Assembly: GCF_023221595.1 (NCBI RefSeq)
Contig: NZ_CP096563.1
Span: 518,501 to 582,500, forward strand
Origin: Rhodococcus qingshengii JCM 15477
GTDB lineage: Bacteria; Actinomycetota; Actinomycetes; Mycobacteriales; Mycobacteriaceae
Length of the DNA: 64,000 nt
Direction of reading: 5' to 3'
Position 1 is the stretch's first letter; each line of letters starts with the position of its first letter. The position numbers were made by a program, and so were the translations under genes. Shown here in pieces: positions 53,345 through 63,054 of this stretch. The notes under the pieces are model-generated. The model had not been told where the DNA came from, did no database searches, and saw only the letters and a list, made by a program, of their open reading frames with translations.

Positions 53345-53691
53345 ACCTACGTGACGACGAAGGTGTTGCCACGGTTCTGGCGTGCTGCGTTCTGGCAGCG
53401 ATCGTGATGGTGACCGGTGGGATGCTGCATGTCGGTTCCGCAGTGGTGGCTCGGCACACGGCTCAGTCGGCCGCTGATCTTTCGGCTCTCGGCGGTGCGG
53501 GCGCCTTGGACGGCGGCGACGAGTCGGCGTGTGAGATGTCCGCGGTGATCGCGGAGCGGATGCGTACGGTGCTCGCGGAGTGCGAGGTGCAGGGGTGGGA
53601 TGTATTGGTCGAGATACGCGCACCGGTGTTGTTGTCGGGCTTCGGGATCGGGGATGCGCAGGCTTACGCGCGTGCGGGTCCGGTCAGCTGA
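53341..53691 (+). CDS. TadG/Rv3654c-like secretory-helix protein
   Basis: 116 residues: DDEGVATVLACCVLAAIVMV as a prepilin-like N-terminal helix, then HTAQSAADLSALGGAGAL, the sequence typical of TadG/RsaA-type helicase/secretion-neighbourhood proteins. GTG 53341 overlaps the tadE stop. The last eight bases overlap the converging helicase gene. Confidence 0.8.
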   Translation: MNLRDDEGVATVLACCVLAAIVMVTGGMLHVGSAVVARHTAQSAADLSALGGAGALDGGDESACEMSAVIAERMRTVLAECEVQGWDVLVEIRAPVLLSGFGIGDAQAYARAGPVS

Positions 53692-56032
53692 TCGTGTCGA
53701 TCACGGCGGTCAGAACCTTGACCGCGCCGTCTTTGTCGAGTGGGTCGTTTCCGTTGCCGCACTTGGGTGAATAGACGCAGGACGGGCAACCGTGAGCGCA
53801 CTCGCAGGACAGTATGGCGTCGCGCGTCGCGGTGAGCCATCGGGACAGTTCGCTGTGCCCTCGGTCGGCGAACCCGGCGCCGCCGGCATGACCGTCGTAG
53901 ACGAAGACGGTCGGGAGTCCGGTGTCCGCGTGCATCGCGGTGGACACTCCGCCGATGTCTCCGCGGTCGCAGATCGCCACCAGTGGCAGCAGGCCGATTG
54001 CGGCATGTTCGGCGGCATGCAGTGATCCGGGGAACCGTTCGGGCGGGACCCCGATTGATTCGAGGACTTCCGGCGTGACCGTGTACATCACTGCCCTGGT
54101 GGGCAAAGTGTGTGCGGGCATGTCGAGTTCGATCGAGTCGAGGACTTCACCCGAAGTCAACCGTCGTAGGTACCCGACGACTTGATGTGTCACCTCGACC
54201 TGGACGAGAGCGACGGCGATGTCGCCGTAGTTCTTGTGCTCGAGTTGTTCGGTGATCGTGATTTCGGTGGTCTCGCGAGCCGAGGTGGTCCAGTCCGGAT
54301 TCTCGGTGTGCACCAGTGCGAGTCCGACGTCGAGGTCCAGTTCGTCGACGACGTAGGTCTCGCCTTGATGGATGTGCACGGCGCCGGGATGAACTGTGGC
54401 CGGAGCGCGGCCCGCGTCGACAGTGCCCAGCATCCGGCCGGATTCACCGTCGACAATGGCCACCTGAGTTCCGATGCCGCCGCGAATGTCCAAAGAGCCG
54501 TGGGGGTTCGAATCGGCGGTGACGAACCATCCGTGCTTTCGGCGCCGGATCTTGCCTTCCTCGGACAGTCTCGTCAGAACCTCGAGAGCCCCGAACGCGT
54601 CCACCTCGGCATCGGAAAGTGGGAGTTCCATTGCAGCGCAGAGAAGTTGTGGTCCCAGGACGTACGGATTTCCGGGATCTGTCACCGTCGCCTCGACGGG
54701 TTTGTCGAGTACCGCTGACGGATGGTGAACGAGGTAGGTGTCGAGTGGATCGTCGCGGGCGATCAACACGACGAGTGAACCCTCGCCGCGTCGCCCGGAG
54801 CGACCGGCCTGCTGCCAGAACGAGGCAACGGTCCCCGGGAAGCCTGCCACGACAACGGCGTCGAGGCCTGCGATGTCGACGCCGAGCTCCAGCGCGTTGG
54901 TGGTGGCTGCGCCCAGCAGCGTGCCGTCGGCGAGCGCAGCTTCCAGTTCGCGACGGTCCTCGGCCAGATATCCGGCGCGATACGACGCGACTCGCTCGGC
55001 GAGGTCCGGGTCCACCTCGGCGAGTAGACGTTTGGTGGCCATCGCGGTCAGCTCGGCGCCGCGGCGGGAGCGGACGAAGGTGAGAGTGCGGGCGCCTTCG
55101 ATCATGAGGTCGGCCATGATCCGCGCGGCTTCCGCGCCCGCGGGACGTCGTACCGGGCTACCGTTTTCGCCGGTCAATGCCTCCAGTAGCGGTGGTTCCC
55201 ACAGGGCGACGGTGCGTGGGCCGTGCGGCGATCCGTCTTTCGTGACCTCGGTGCAGTGTGCGCCTATCAGCCGCGATGCCGCTGCGCCGGGATCTGCTGT
55301 GGTCGCACTCGCCAGGATGAAGGTGGGTTCGGCGCCGTAACGGGCTGCAATTCTGCGTAGTCGCCGGATCACGAGCGCGACGTTGGATCCGAAGACTCCC
55401 CTGTAGGAGTGGCATTCGTCGATGATCACGTATTTCAGGTTGCGGAAGAAGTGTGCCCATCGCTGATGGGTTCTGAGCAGAGAAATGTGGATCATGTCGG
55501 GGTTGGTGAAGAGCCAGCGTGAGTTCTCACGTGCCCAAGTGCGGAGTTCCTGCGAAGTGTCGCCGTCGTACGCACTGGCGTTCGTGCTGCGAAGTTCGAC
55601 GTCGAAGTCGGTGAGGGACAGCACTGCTCGCAGTTGATCCGAGCCCAGCGCTTTGGTGGGGGAGAGGTACAGGGCAGTTGCGAGCGGATCGGTCGCCATG
55701 GCCGTCAGCACCGGGAGTTGGTACGCCAGTGACTTACCCGACGCCGTACCGGTGGCCACGACCACGTGTTTTCCCGCGTAAGCGAGGTCGGCGGCCTCAC
55801 TCTGGTGGATCCACGGGGACCGCACGCTGTGTTCGGCGAGCGCACGTACGACGCTGGGGTGCACCCACTCCGGCCATTCGGTGAACTCGGCTACGCGAGC
55901 AGGTAACTGCGCGGTGAACATCAGTGGTTTTTCGCTTCCACTGACCCCGGCGACGACCCGATCGAGCAGCATCTGCCCGTAGGTCTCGCCAGGCTTCCCT
56001 CCCGGGGCGGGAGTCGGGGAAGGTGCGTTCAC
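53684..56032 (-). CDS. DEAD/DEAH helicase with DUF1998, MrfA/Hrq1-type (Rv3649-like)
   Basis: 782 residues. SF2 motifs: GTASGKSLAYQLPVL (I) near 100, IIDECHSY (II), LASATTADP (III), ATNALELGVDIAG (V) and QQAGRSGRRG (VI). The C-terminal DUF1998 domain binds zinc with CECAHGCPSCVYSPKCGNGN. MrfA in Bacillus unwinds DNA for excision of mitomycin lesions. GTG 56032 has GGAGAG four bases upstream and gives MNAPSPTPAPGGKPGETYGQ; long upstream in-frame extension has no homology. Confidence 0.93.
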   Translation of the reverse strand: MNAPSPTPAPGGKPGETYGQMLLDRVVAGVSGSEKPLMFTAQLPARVAEFTEWPEWVHPSVVRALAEHSVRSPWIHQSEAADLAYAGKHVVVATGTASGKSLAYQLPVLTAMATDPLATALYLSPTKALGSDQLRAVLSLTDFDVELRSTNASAYDGDTSQELRTWARENSRWLFTNPDMIHISLLRTHQRWAHFFRNLKYVIIDECHSYRGVFGSNVALVIRRLRRIAARYGAEPTFILASATTADPGAAASRLIGAHCTEVTKDGSPHGPRTVALWEPPLLEALTGENGSPVRRPAGAEAARIMADLMIEGARTLTFVRSRRGAELTAMATKRLLAEVDPDLAERVASYRAGYLAEDRRELEAALADGTLLGAATTNALELGVDIAGLDAVVVAGFPGTVASFWQQAGRSGRRGEGSLVVLIARDDPLDTYLVHHPSAVLDKPVEATVTDPGNPYVLGPQLLCAAMELPLSDAEVDAFGALEVLTRLSEEGKIRRRKHGWFVTADSNPHGSLDIRGGIGTQVAIVDGESGRMLGTVDAGRAPATVHPGAVHIHQGETYVVDELDLDVGLALVHTENPDWTTSARETTEITITEQLEHKNYGDIAVALVQVEVTHQVVGYLRRLTSGEVLDSIELDMPAHTLPTRAVMYTVTPEVLESIGVPPERFPGSLHAAEHAAIGLLPLVAICDRGDIGGVSTAMHADTGLPTVFVYDGHAGGAGFADRGHSELSRWLTATRDAILSCECAHGCPSCVYSPKCGNGNDPLDKDGAVKVLTAVIDTIS

Positions 56033-56426
56033 GTGACTCTCCGGGCTCGGCGTTGGGGTGTGGCGGCAATCGGAAACTGTCGCTACCTGCAGTTTTGATG
56101 ATACGCAACGGTCGGCGGTCTTGGTGGAACCGGGTGCTCGGCGCGCGCGGGAAACCACGATCGTGGGCTGTTTTTCTCGTAGCGAACTTTTAACGTTTTT
56201 AGTTCCCTTTTCGACTGTTGTGCACGCGGAGAACATGGTTGACTGACAATCGGTCGCAGCTTCTGTGTTCGTAGGCTTGAGAAAGTGCACGCTCGCAGGA
56301 TCGTTGTTGCGGGCGCGGTGCTCTGCCTTTCCTGAGGGGGAAATAAAGACGTACAGCGGTCGGAACCGGCCCGGTGGACTGTAAGGGCTGTTCACCGAAT
56401 CCGGTGTTAGAAAGAGAAGGAAAAGC
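56033..56426. promoter_or_regulatory. 394-bp divergent promoter region, helicase / cspA
   Basis: No gene is visible. An AT-rich stretch around 56180-56215 stands out from the local GC. The 3' part probably forms a long cspA 5' untranslated region, as in other cold-shock genes. Confidence 0.5.
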
Positions 56427-56630
56427 ATGGCACAGGGCACTGTGAAGTGGTTCAACGCTGAAAAGGGCTTCGGCTTCATCGCTCCCGAAGACGGTTCCGC
56501 AGACGTCTTCGTTCACTACTCCGAAATTCAGGGCAACGGCTTCCGTACCCTCGAGGAGAACCAGCGTGTGGAGTTCGAGGTCGGCCAGGGCACCAAGGGT
56601 CCCCAGGCTACCGGCGTTCGCGCGGTCTGA
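56427..56630 (+). CDS. cspA: Cold-shock protein CspA
   Basis: 67 residues, the standard length. RNP1 KGFGFI and RNP2 VFVHYS give the OB-fold nucleic-acid surface. It binds single-stranded RNA and prevents secondary structure. ATG 56427 has AAGGAAAA upstream. A strong terminator follows, so it is monocistronic. Confidence 0.97.
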   Translation: MAQGTVKWFNAEKGFGFIAPEDGSADVFVHYSEIQGNGFRTLEENQRVEFEVGQGTKGPQATGVRAV

Positions 56631-56668
56631 TTTTTCCGCTCACTTGCTGAGCGAATAGTTCGGACAGT

Positions 56669-56710
56669 ATTTGTCCCCCATCGCATCCGTGCGGTGGGGG
56701 ACAAATCTTT
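56669..56710 (+). terminator. Terminator after cspA
   Basis: ATTTGTCCCCCATCGCA (56669-56685) pairs with TGCGGTGGGGGACAAAT (56690-56706), 17 bp with one mismatch, followed by CTTTT. Confidence 0.92.
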
Positions 56711-56815
56711 TCGGGCTGAGTTAGTACTTTCCCTGTCCGAGGTGAATGCACGCAGCTGTTCGGCCACGGCCGGTCGTCTATGCCGTCGATACCTTCGTGG
56801 CTTACGTTTCACTCT

Positions 56816-57400
56816 GTGAGCCAACTGTCCTTTTTCTCTGCCGAGTCGATTCCACCTGCCGTGACGGACCTTGCCGGAATGCTGGCCGGACCGGGGCAGG
56901 TCGTGACCTCGGAGGATCGCGCGCGGATCTCGATCGTCGTGGATCGGGACTGGAGAGCACAGGCCGTTGCCGAGTTGATCGCGCAGTGCGGACTCGGGGC
57001 CGAGGTGACGCGTAGCGAAGAAGGCAGCCCACTCGTCCGAACTCAGTCGACGCCCGCACTCCTTCCGCTGTCCGTGCAATGGACCAAGGGAGCAGTGAAG
57101 GCGGTGCCGGTCGGGTGGGTTCCTAATTCTCGCCAACTCCGAGTGTGGGCCGTCGCCGCCGGCCGACTCGAAGAAGGCGGTGAACGATTCGTGTTCGGCC
57201 TCGACCCCCATGCGAAGGAGACACACGCACCGCTGGCTCAGGCCTTGATGAGGGTTGGTATCGCGCCGACTCAACTGGGTAACCGGACACCGGGTCCGGG
57301 GCTCCGTGTGTCGGGAAAGAAGAGACTGACAAAGCTCGTCGAATACCTCGGTGAGGCGCCGAAACACGTCGACACCTCGGTCGCCTGGCCACACGTCTGA
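56816..57400 (+). CDS. Conserved actinobacterial hypothetical protein (Rv3647c-like)
   Basis: 194 residues from GTG 56816 (VSQLSFFSAESIPPAVTDLA). Later blocks are RISIVVDRDWRAQAVAELIAQ, PLSVQWTKGAVKAVPVGWVP and a basic C-terminus (GLRVSGKKRLTKLVEYLGE). I recognise no domain. It keeps the cspA-X-topA order of M. tuberculosis. No ribosome-binding site is seen, so the message may be leaderless. Confidence 0.75.
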   Translation: MSQLSFFSAESIPPAVTDLAGMLAGPGQVVTSEDRARISIVVDRDWRAQAVAELIAQCGLGAEVTRSEEGSPLVRTQSTPALLPLSVQWTKGAVKAVPVGWVPNSRQLRVWAVAAGRLEEGGERFVFGLDPHAKETHAPLAQALMRVGIAPTQLGNRTPGPGLRVSGKKRLTKLVEYLGEAPKHVDTSVAWPHV

Positions 57401-57402
57401 CA

Positions 57403-57443
57403 GTGCTGATGCCGCGTGTCCAACGGTGCTGATGCCGCGTGTC
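57403..57443. repeat. Direct repeat, two copies of GTGCTGATGCCGCGTGTC
   Basis: Exact 18-bp copies at 57403-57420 and 57426-57443, period 23, right after the Rv3647c-like stop and 150 bp before topA. Confidence 0.85.
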
Positions 57444-57592
57444 GGACGGAGCCCATACTGTACTGATCTGCACGAATGTCTTGCGGGTATGTCACTCTGT
57501 AAAGAGAGACACGGGGTATAACTTGCTCCACACGTCTAGTTCTGAAGATCTGCCGACGGCAGTGAACGTCCAAAGGAAGGCTCGGGCAGCAG

Positions 57593-60529
57593 GTGGCTAA
57601 AGCGGACAACGGCAGCGGTCAGGGAGCGTCCGGTAACCCTCGTCGCCTCGTGATCGTCGAGTCACCGACCAAGGCGCGCAAAATCGCTCCCTACCTCGGT
57701 AAGGACTACGTCGTCGAGGCATCGGTCGGTCACATTCGCGACCTCCCGCGCGGCGCAGCGGACGTTCCGGCCAAGTACAAGGGCGAGTCGTGGGCCCGTC
57801 TCGGCGTCAACGTCGATCACGACTTCGAGCCGCTCTATGTCGTGAGCCCGGAAAAGAAGGGCAAGGTCGCCGAACTCAAGTCTCTGTTGAAGGACGCCGA
57901 CGAGCTCTTCCTCGCAACTGACCCCGACCGCGAGGGCGAGGCAATCGCCTGGCATCTCCTCGAGACTCTCAAGCCCAAGATTCCGGTTCGTCGAATGGTC
58001 TTCCACGAGATCACCGAGCCGGCAATCCGTGCTGCCGCCGAAGACACCCGCGAACTCGACACCGACCTCGTCGATGCTCAGGAAACCCGCCGCATCCTCG
58101 ACCGTCTCTACGGTTACGAGGTCAGCCCGGTTCTCTGGAAGAAGGTCATGCCGAAGCTCTCGGCCGGCCGCGTCCAGTCGGTGGCCACTCGCGTCATCGT
58201 CCAGCGTGAACGCGAGCGGATGGCGTTCAAGTCGGCGTCGTACTGGGATATTTCCGCGACGCTCGACGCCGGTGCAGAGGCCAGCCCGCGTAGTTTCGGT
58301 GCGCGCCTGGTCTCCGTCGACGGTTCGCGTGTCGCCTCCGGTCGCGATTTCGGAGCTGACGGAAAGCTCAAGGGCAGCGCGGTCACCGTGCTCGACGAGG
58401 CGTACGCGCGTCGTCTCGCGGAAGCGTTGCAGGGCGTCGACCTCACGGTTTCCTCCGCCGAGGACAAGCCGTACACCCGCAAGCCTTACCCGCCGTTCAT
58501 GACGTCGACGCTCCAGCAGGAAGCCGGACGCAAACTTCGTTTCACGTCCGAGCGTGCAATGCGCATCGCACAGCGTCTGTACGAAAACGGCTACATCACC
58601 TACATGCGTACCGACTCGACGACTCTCTCGGAGTCGGCGATCGCTGCCGCTCGTGCGCAGGCCACCGAGTTGTACGGTCCGGAGTACGTCCATCCGACGC
58701 CGCGTCAGTACACCCGCAAGGTCAAGAACGCGCAGGAAGCCCACGAGGCGATCCGCCCCGCCGGCGACGTGTTCCAGACCCCGGGTCAGCTGCACTCCAA
58801 GCTCGATTCCGACGAGTTCAAGCTGTACGAACTGATCTGGCAGCGGACCGTCGCTTCGCAGATGGCCGACGCCCGTGGTACGACGTTGACGCTTCGCATC
58901 TCCGGCACGGCAGGCACCGGCGAGGACTGCACGTTCTCCGCTTCGGGTCGCACCATCGTGTTCGCCGGCTTCCTCAAGGCTTACGTCGAGAGCGTCGACG
59001 AAGAGGCCGGCGGTCAGTCCGACGACGCCGAATCCAGGCTTCCGGTGCTGGTCAAGGGTCAGGAAGTCACGGCCACCAAGCTCGATCCGGACGGGCACAG
59101 CACCAACCCGCCCGCTCGCTACACAGAAGCCAGCCTGATCAAGACGCTCGAAGAACTCGGCATCGGCCGTCCTTCGACCTACTCGTCGATCATCAAGACC
59201 ATCCTCGATCGCGGATACGTCTACAAACGTGGCAGCGCGCTGGTTCCGTCCTGGGTGGCGTTTGCCGTCATCGGGCTGCTCGAGGTGCACTTCGGCCGGC
59301 TGGTCGACTTCGATTTCACGGCAGGAATGGAAGACGATCTCGACGCGATCGCCGGTGGCCGTGAGCAGCGTGGCAACTGGCTGAGCAGCTTCTACTTCGG
59401 CGGCGAGACAGGCGCTGAAGGTTCGGTCGCCCGCGAGGGCGGGCTGAAGAAGATGGTCGGTGTCAATCTCGAGGAGATCGACGCTCGCGAGGTCAACTCC
59501 ATCCGTCTCTTCGACGACGCCGAGGGTCGCGAAGTTCACGTGCGCGTCGGCCGGTTCGGCCCGTATCTCGAGCGCATGGTTCAGAACCCGGACGATCCCG
59601 AAGGCGATCTGATCTCGCAGCGGGCAAATCTTCCCGATGACCTGCCACCGGACGAGCTCACTCCCGAGTACGCCGAGAAGTTGTTCTCGACGCCTCAAGA
59701 GGGCCGCAAGCTGGGCGTCGACCCACTGACGGGCCACGAGATCGTCGCGAAGGAAGGCCGCTTCGGTCCCTACGTGACCGAGATCCTGCCCGAACCGCCG
59801 GCCGAGCCGGAACCGGACATCGTTCCCGTCACCGCTCCCGAGCCGGAAGAAATCAGCTCGGGCAGCACCAAGACTGCGGTGAAGAAGGCCGCGGCCAAGA
59901 AGGCGCCTGCGAAGAAGGCTGCCAAGAAGGTCGCAGGCCCCAAGCCGCGGACCGGATCGCTGCTCAAGTCCATGGACTTGGCGACGATCACCTTGGAAGA
60001 TGCGCTGCGTCTGCTGTCGCTTCCGCGCGTCGTGGGTGTCGACCCCGAATCGAAGGAAGAGATCACCGCGCAGAACGGCCGTTACGGTCCGTACCTGAAG
60101 AAGGGCACGGACTCACGCTCGCTCGCCAACGAAGAGCAGATGTTCACCGTCACGCTCGACGAGGCCCTCAAGATCTACGCCGAGCCGAAGCGTCGTGGGC
60201 GTCAGGCGTCGGCAACGCCTCCGCTGCGTGAGTTGGGCGTCGATCCGGTCAGCGAGAAGCCGATGGTGATCAAGGACGGCCGTTTCGGTCCGTACGTCAC
60301 CGACGGCGAGACCAACGCCAGTCTTCGTAAGGACGACGACGTCGAATCCATTTCCGATGCTCGTGCATCGGAGTTGCTGGCTGATCGTCGTGCGCGCGGC
60401 CCGGTCAAGAAGAAGGCAGCGGCCAAGAAGGCTCCGGCAAAGAAGGCCGCTGCCAAGAAAACAGCCGCAAAGAAGGCCCCGGCAAAGAAGGCCGCCGCCA
60501 AGAAGGCTCCGGCGAAGAAGGACTCGTAA
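57593..60529 (+). CDS. topA: DNA topoisomerase I
   Basis: 978 residues. TOPRIM motifs are VIVESPTKARKI near 22 and ATDPDREGEAIAWHLL; the active-site tyrosine is in YITYMRTDST. Unlike Escherichia coli the C-terminal part has no zinc fingers but repeated Topo_C modules (GRFGPYV/GRYGPYL), ending in a lysine-alanine tail of about 45 residues (KKAAAKKAPAKK) that aids processivity and partner binding in mycobacteria. A second short KA tract lies near 765-780. It relaxes negative supercoils. GTG 57593 follows AAGGAAGG at a long spacing. Confidence 0.97.
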   Translation: MAKADNGSGQGASGNPRRLVIVESPTKARKIAPYLGKDYVVEASVGHIRDLPRGAADVPAKYKGESWARLGVNVDHDFEPLYVVSPEKKGKVAELKSLLKDADELFLATDPDREGEAIAWHLLETLKPKIPVRRMVFHEITEPAIRAAAEDTRELDTDLVDAQETRRILDRLYGYEVSPVLWKKVMPKLSAGRVQSVATRVIVQRERERMAFKSASYWDISATLDAGAEASPRSFGARLVSVDGSRVASGRDFGADGKLKGSAVTVLDEAYARRLAEALQGVDLTVSSAEDKPYTRKPYPPFMTSTLQQEAGRKLRFTSERAMRIAQRLYENGYITYMRTDSTTLSESAIAAARAQATELYGPEYVHPTPRQYTRKVKNAQEAHEAIRPAGDVFQTPGQLHSKLDSDEFKLYELIWQRTVASQMADARGTTLTLRISGTAGTGEDCTFSASGRTIVFAGFLKAYVESVDEEAGGQSDDAESRLPVLVKGQEVTATKLDPDGHSTNPPARYTEASLIKTLEELGIGRPSTYSSIIKTILDRGYVYKRGSALVPSWVAFAVIGLLEVHFGRLVDFDFTAGMEDDLDAIAGGREQRGNWLSSFYFGGETGAEGSVAREGGLKKMVGVNLEEIDAREVNSIRLFDDAEGREVHVRVGRFGPYLERMVQNPDDPEGDLISQRANLPDDLPPDELTPEYAEKLFSTPQEGRKLGVDPLTGHEIVAKEGRFGPYVTEILPEPPAEPEPDIVPVTAPEPEEISSGSTKTAVKKAAAKKAPAKKAAKKVAGPKPRTGSLLKSMDLATITLEDALRLLSLPRVVGVDPESKEEITAQNGRYGPYLKKGTDSRSLANEEQMFTVTLDEALKIYAEPKRRGRQASATPPLRELGVDPVSEKPMVIKDGRFGPYVTDGETNASLRKDDDVESISDARASELLADRRARGPVKKKAAAKKAPAKKAAAKKTAAKKAPAKKAAAKKAPAKKDS

Positions 60530-60562
60530 GGCTTCGTCGGTGCCGACGGTTAGGGTTTTTGC

Positions 60563-61792
60563 ATGAGTACTGAAGTGGCCGAACGAGGTGTGTTCGGTCG
60601 GCTGGTGGGTCAGCACGACGTCGAGCAGAGCCTGCGTGATGCTGCACTGTCGGCTCGTGGCGATTCCAGCGGCTCGGAGATGACCCACGCGTGGCTCTTC
60701 ACCGGGCCACCCGGCTCAGGTCGTTCGGTGGCTGCTCTCTGCTTCGCCGCTGCCCTGCAGTGCACCTCCGACGGTGCACCAGGGTGCGGTGAGTGTCATG
60801 CGTGTACGACGACGATGGGTGGAACCCACGGTGACGTACGACGGATCATCCCCGACGGCCTGAGCATCAGCGTCAAAGGTATGCGCGAGATAGTCAACAT
60901 CGCTTCGCGTCGGCCGACGACGGGGCGGTGGCAGGTCATCGTGGTCGAGGATGCCGATCGTTTGACCGAAGGCGCAGCCAACGCCCTCCTGAAGGTTGTC
61001 GAGGAGCCGCCGGACCGCACGGTCATCCTGCTCTGCGCGCCGACGACCGATCCGGAAGACATGTCTGTCACCCTCCGATCGCGGTGTAGGCACATGCCGT
61101 TGGTGACGCCGTCCGTCGAATCGATCGCCCAGGTACTGATCGACCGCGACGGGCTGGATCCGGAACGGGCGAGAATCGCCGCATCGATCAGCGGCGGACA
61201 TGTCGGCCGGGCTCGGCGTCTCGCCACCGACGAGAGCGCGCGCGACGAGCGTCAGCGTTCGCTTCGACTAGCCGCCGACGCGATCGGGGCTTCGACGGCG
61301 TACAAGGCCGCAGAGAACTTGGTGAAGTCGATCGAGGCTGACACCAAGGCGTTCTACGCCGAACTCAAGGAACAGGAGCTCGTGGAGCTCAAGGTTTCCT
61401 TGGGTGGTGGTGGAACCGGCAAGGGAACAGCCGGGACTCTGCGCGGATCGGCTGGTCTGATCAAGGACCTCGAAGCGCGTCAGAAATCGCGCGACACCCG
61501 GGCCCGCCGCGATCTTCTCGACCGGACGCTGATCGACCTGGCCGGCATGTACCGGGACGCGCTTTCCTATTCGCTGGGGTCGACGTCGACGGCGACCCAT
61601 CCCGACATGGCTCGGCAGGCCGCCGAGTTGGCTGCACGAACGTCCCCGGAGGGGTTGCTCAAATGCATCGAAGCGGTGCTCGAATGCCGCGAGGCCGTCG
61701 ACTTCAACGTCAAGTTGCAGTGGGCGCTCGATGCGATGGTTGCCTCCATCGGAGCCGCTTTCCGACCCCCGTTTTCGCGATCCGGGGGTTGA
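60563..61792 (+). CDS. holB: DNA polymerase III delta-prime-like clamp-loader subunit
   Basis: 409 residues. The clamp-loader AAA+ domain shows LVGQHDVEQSL, GPPGSGRSVAALCFA as a degenerate P-loop (GPPGSGRS, lysine replaced by arginine), zinc-binding CGECHAC with C in GAPGCG, VEDADRLTEGAANALLKVVEEPP and SRC (sensor) motifs. The arginine in the P-loop agrees with delta-prime subunits that do not hydrolyse ATP. Next to topA as Rv3644c. The adenylate cyclase gene found between the two in M. tuberculosis (Rv3645) is absent. Confidence 0.92.
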   Translation: MSTEVAERGVFGRLVGQHDVEQSLRDAALSARGDSSGSEMTHAWLFTGPPGSGRSVAALCFAAALQCTSDGAPGCGECHACTTTMGGTHGDVRRIIPDGLSISVKGMREIVNIASRRPTTGRWQVIVVEDADRLTEGAANALLKVVEEPPDRTVILLCAPTTDPEDMSVTLRSRCRHMPLVTPSVESIAQVLIDRDGLDPERARIAASISGGHVGRARRLATDESARDERQRSLRLAADAIGASTAYKAAENLVKSIEADTKAFYAELKEQELVELKVSLGGGGTGKGTAGTLRGSAGLIKDLEARQKSRDTRARRDLLDRTLIDLAGMYRDALSYSLGSTSTATHPDMARQAAELAARTSPEGLLKCIEAVLECREAVDFNVKLQWALDAMVASIGAAFRPPFSRSGG

Positions 61793-61822
61793 CCAGATAG
61801 ACTCGCCACCGCCGAAAGGCAC

Positions 61823-61895
61823 GCTGCCTTAGCTCAGTCGGTAGAGCATTTCACTCGTAATGAAAAGGTCGAGAGTTCGATTCTCTCAGGCAGCT
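61823..61895 (+). tRNA. tRNA-Thr (anticodon CGT)
   Basis: GCTGCCT (61823-61829) pairs with AGGCAGC (61888-61894), discriminator T. The anticodon loop CTCGTAA gives CGT, reading ACG threonine codons. D-arm GCTC..GAGC and T-arm GAGAGTTCGATTCTC are standard. thrT lies beside the same gene in M. tuberculosis. Confidence 0.96.
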
Positions 61896-61900
61896 CAGCC

Positions 61901-61938
61901 AAGAGCCCCACACCCGGAAATCCGGATGTGGGGCTCTT
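61901..61938 (+). terminator. Terminator after tRNA-Thr
   Basis: AAGAGCCCCACACCCGG pairs with CCGGATGTGGGGCTCTT, 17 bp with one mismatch and an AAAT loop, ending in CTTGT. Confidence 0.92.
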
Positions 61939-62016
61939 GTCGTTAGTTCCCAATTCTTGCGTATGTGCGGTTTATCCTGAGTTCGGCGAACACGTGCCTG
62001 AACAGGGGAGACCTCG

Positions 62017-62586
62017 ATGTCGGATCAGAACTGGGGACCAGGCCAACCATCGCAGAATCAGCCGCCGTACGGGCAGATGCCGCCGATGCCGCCGCAGGGT
62101 TATCAGCCGCCGACGCCCGCTTATCCGTACGCAAGCTGGATCTCGCGGGTGTTCGCGTCAATCCTCGACGGCTTTGTCGTTCCGCTCCCCGGCGTCATCC
62201 TCGCGGGCATCGGAGCAGTGATCGCGTTCTCCGGATCCGAAGTGACCACATACGACGACGGCAGCGTGAGCGCTGAAGGCGGCAATCCGGTCGGCGTGAT
62301 CGTCCTGGTCGTCGGCATACTGGCGATCTTCTTGATCGAGGTATGGAACCTCGTCTTCAGACAAGGGAACACCGGACAGACGCTCGGCAAGAAGTGGCTG
62401 GGAATTTCGGTGATTCGGGAGTCCGACGGTGTACCGCTCGGCCCGGTTATGGCGCTGCTTCGTTGGATCATGATGGCGATCCTGGGTGGGGCATGCTTCC
62501 TCAACTATCTCTGGCCGCTCTGGGACTCGAAGCACCAGTGCTGGCACGACATGGTGGTCCGGTCGGTCGTCGTTCGCGCCCGCTAG
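62017..62586 (+). CDS. RDD-family membrane protein
   Basis: 189 residues. A Pro/Gln/Tyr-rich cytosolic N-terminus (about 1-38) precedes three transmembrane helices. RDD marks are RVFASILDGFVV in helix one, TGQTLGKKWLGISV, and WDSKHQCWHDMVVRSVVV at the end. RDD proteins are small membrane proteins with mostly unknown transport or scaffolding functions. ATG 62017 has GGGGAG seven bases upstream. Confidence 0.87.
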   Translation: MSDQNWGPGQPSQNQPPYGQMPPMPPQGYQPPTPAYPYASWISRVFASILDGFVVPLPGVILAGIGAVIAFSGSEVTTYDDGSVSAEGGNPVGVIVLVVGILAIFLIEVWNLVFRQGNTGQTLGKKWLGISVIRESDGVPLGPVMALLRWIMMAILGGACFLNYLWPLWDSKHQCWHDMVVRSVVVRAR

Positions 62587-62616
62587 TCGCTGCCGGGGTC
62601 TCTTACAGTGGGTGCC

Positions 62617-63039
62617 ATGGAGTTGGAAGCGGTCACAAGTCGACGACGCTCGCTGGCCGCACCCGTCGGTGTTGCTGCAGTGGCCGTGACGGCCGCCGCG
62701 GTACTCCACTTCCGTGATCCCCACAGCGCGGGTAGTTACGGCGTTTGTCCGATGTACGCGTTGACGGGATTGTGGTGCCCGGCGTGTGGTGGCCTTCGTG
62801 CGGTCAATGACCTGACTAATCTGGATATTGGCGCCGCAGTGTCCAGCAATGCCTTGATCGTGCCGTTTATCGCGGTGTTGGTGATCGCGTGGATCGGTTG
62901 GACAGTGCGCCGTTGGAAAGGCACGCGGGATCGCATGATCGTGCTTCGGCCGACTGTGACGATCGTGGTGCTCGGAGTTCTCGTTGCATTTACGGTTGTT
63001 CGAAACACCCCGTGGGGGAGCTGGCTCGCGCCGGCGTGA
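62617..63039 (+). CDS. DUF2752 membrane protein
   Basis: 140 residues with helices at about 15-32, 75-98 and 110-130. The diagnostic block CPMYALTGLWCPACGGLRAV (four family positions including the C-PACG) identifies DUF2752. Family members often adjoin RDD or TM2 genes; function unknown. ATG 62617 is taken over a GTG three codons earlier, though neither has a strong ribosome-binding site. Confidence 0.82.
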   Translation: MELEAVTSRRRSLAAPVGVAAVAVTAAAVLHFRDPHSAGSYGVCPMYALTGLWCPACGGLRAVNDLTNLDIGAAVSSNALIVPFIAVLVIAWIGWTVRRWKGTRDRMIVLRPTVTIVVLGVLVAFTVVRNTPWGSWLAPA

Positions 63040-63054
63040 CGGTAAGAGGTCGAC

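Noticed and set aside
57662..59737. 691-codon open frame antisense to topA
   Set aside because: Topoisomerase motifs on the plus strand are unambiguous; the antisense frame is a GC3 artefact.
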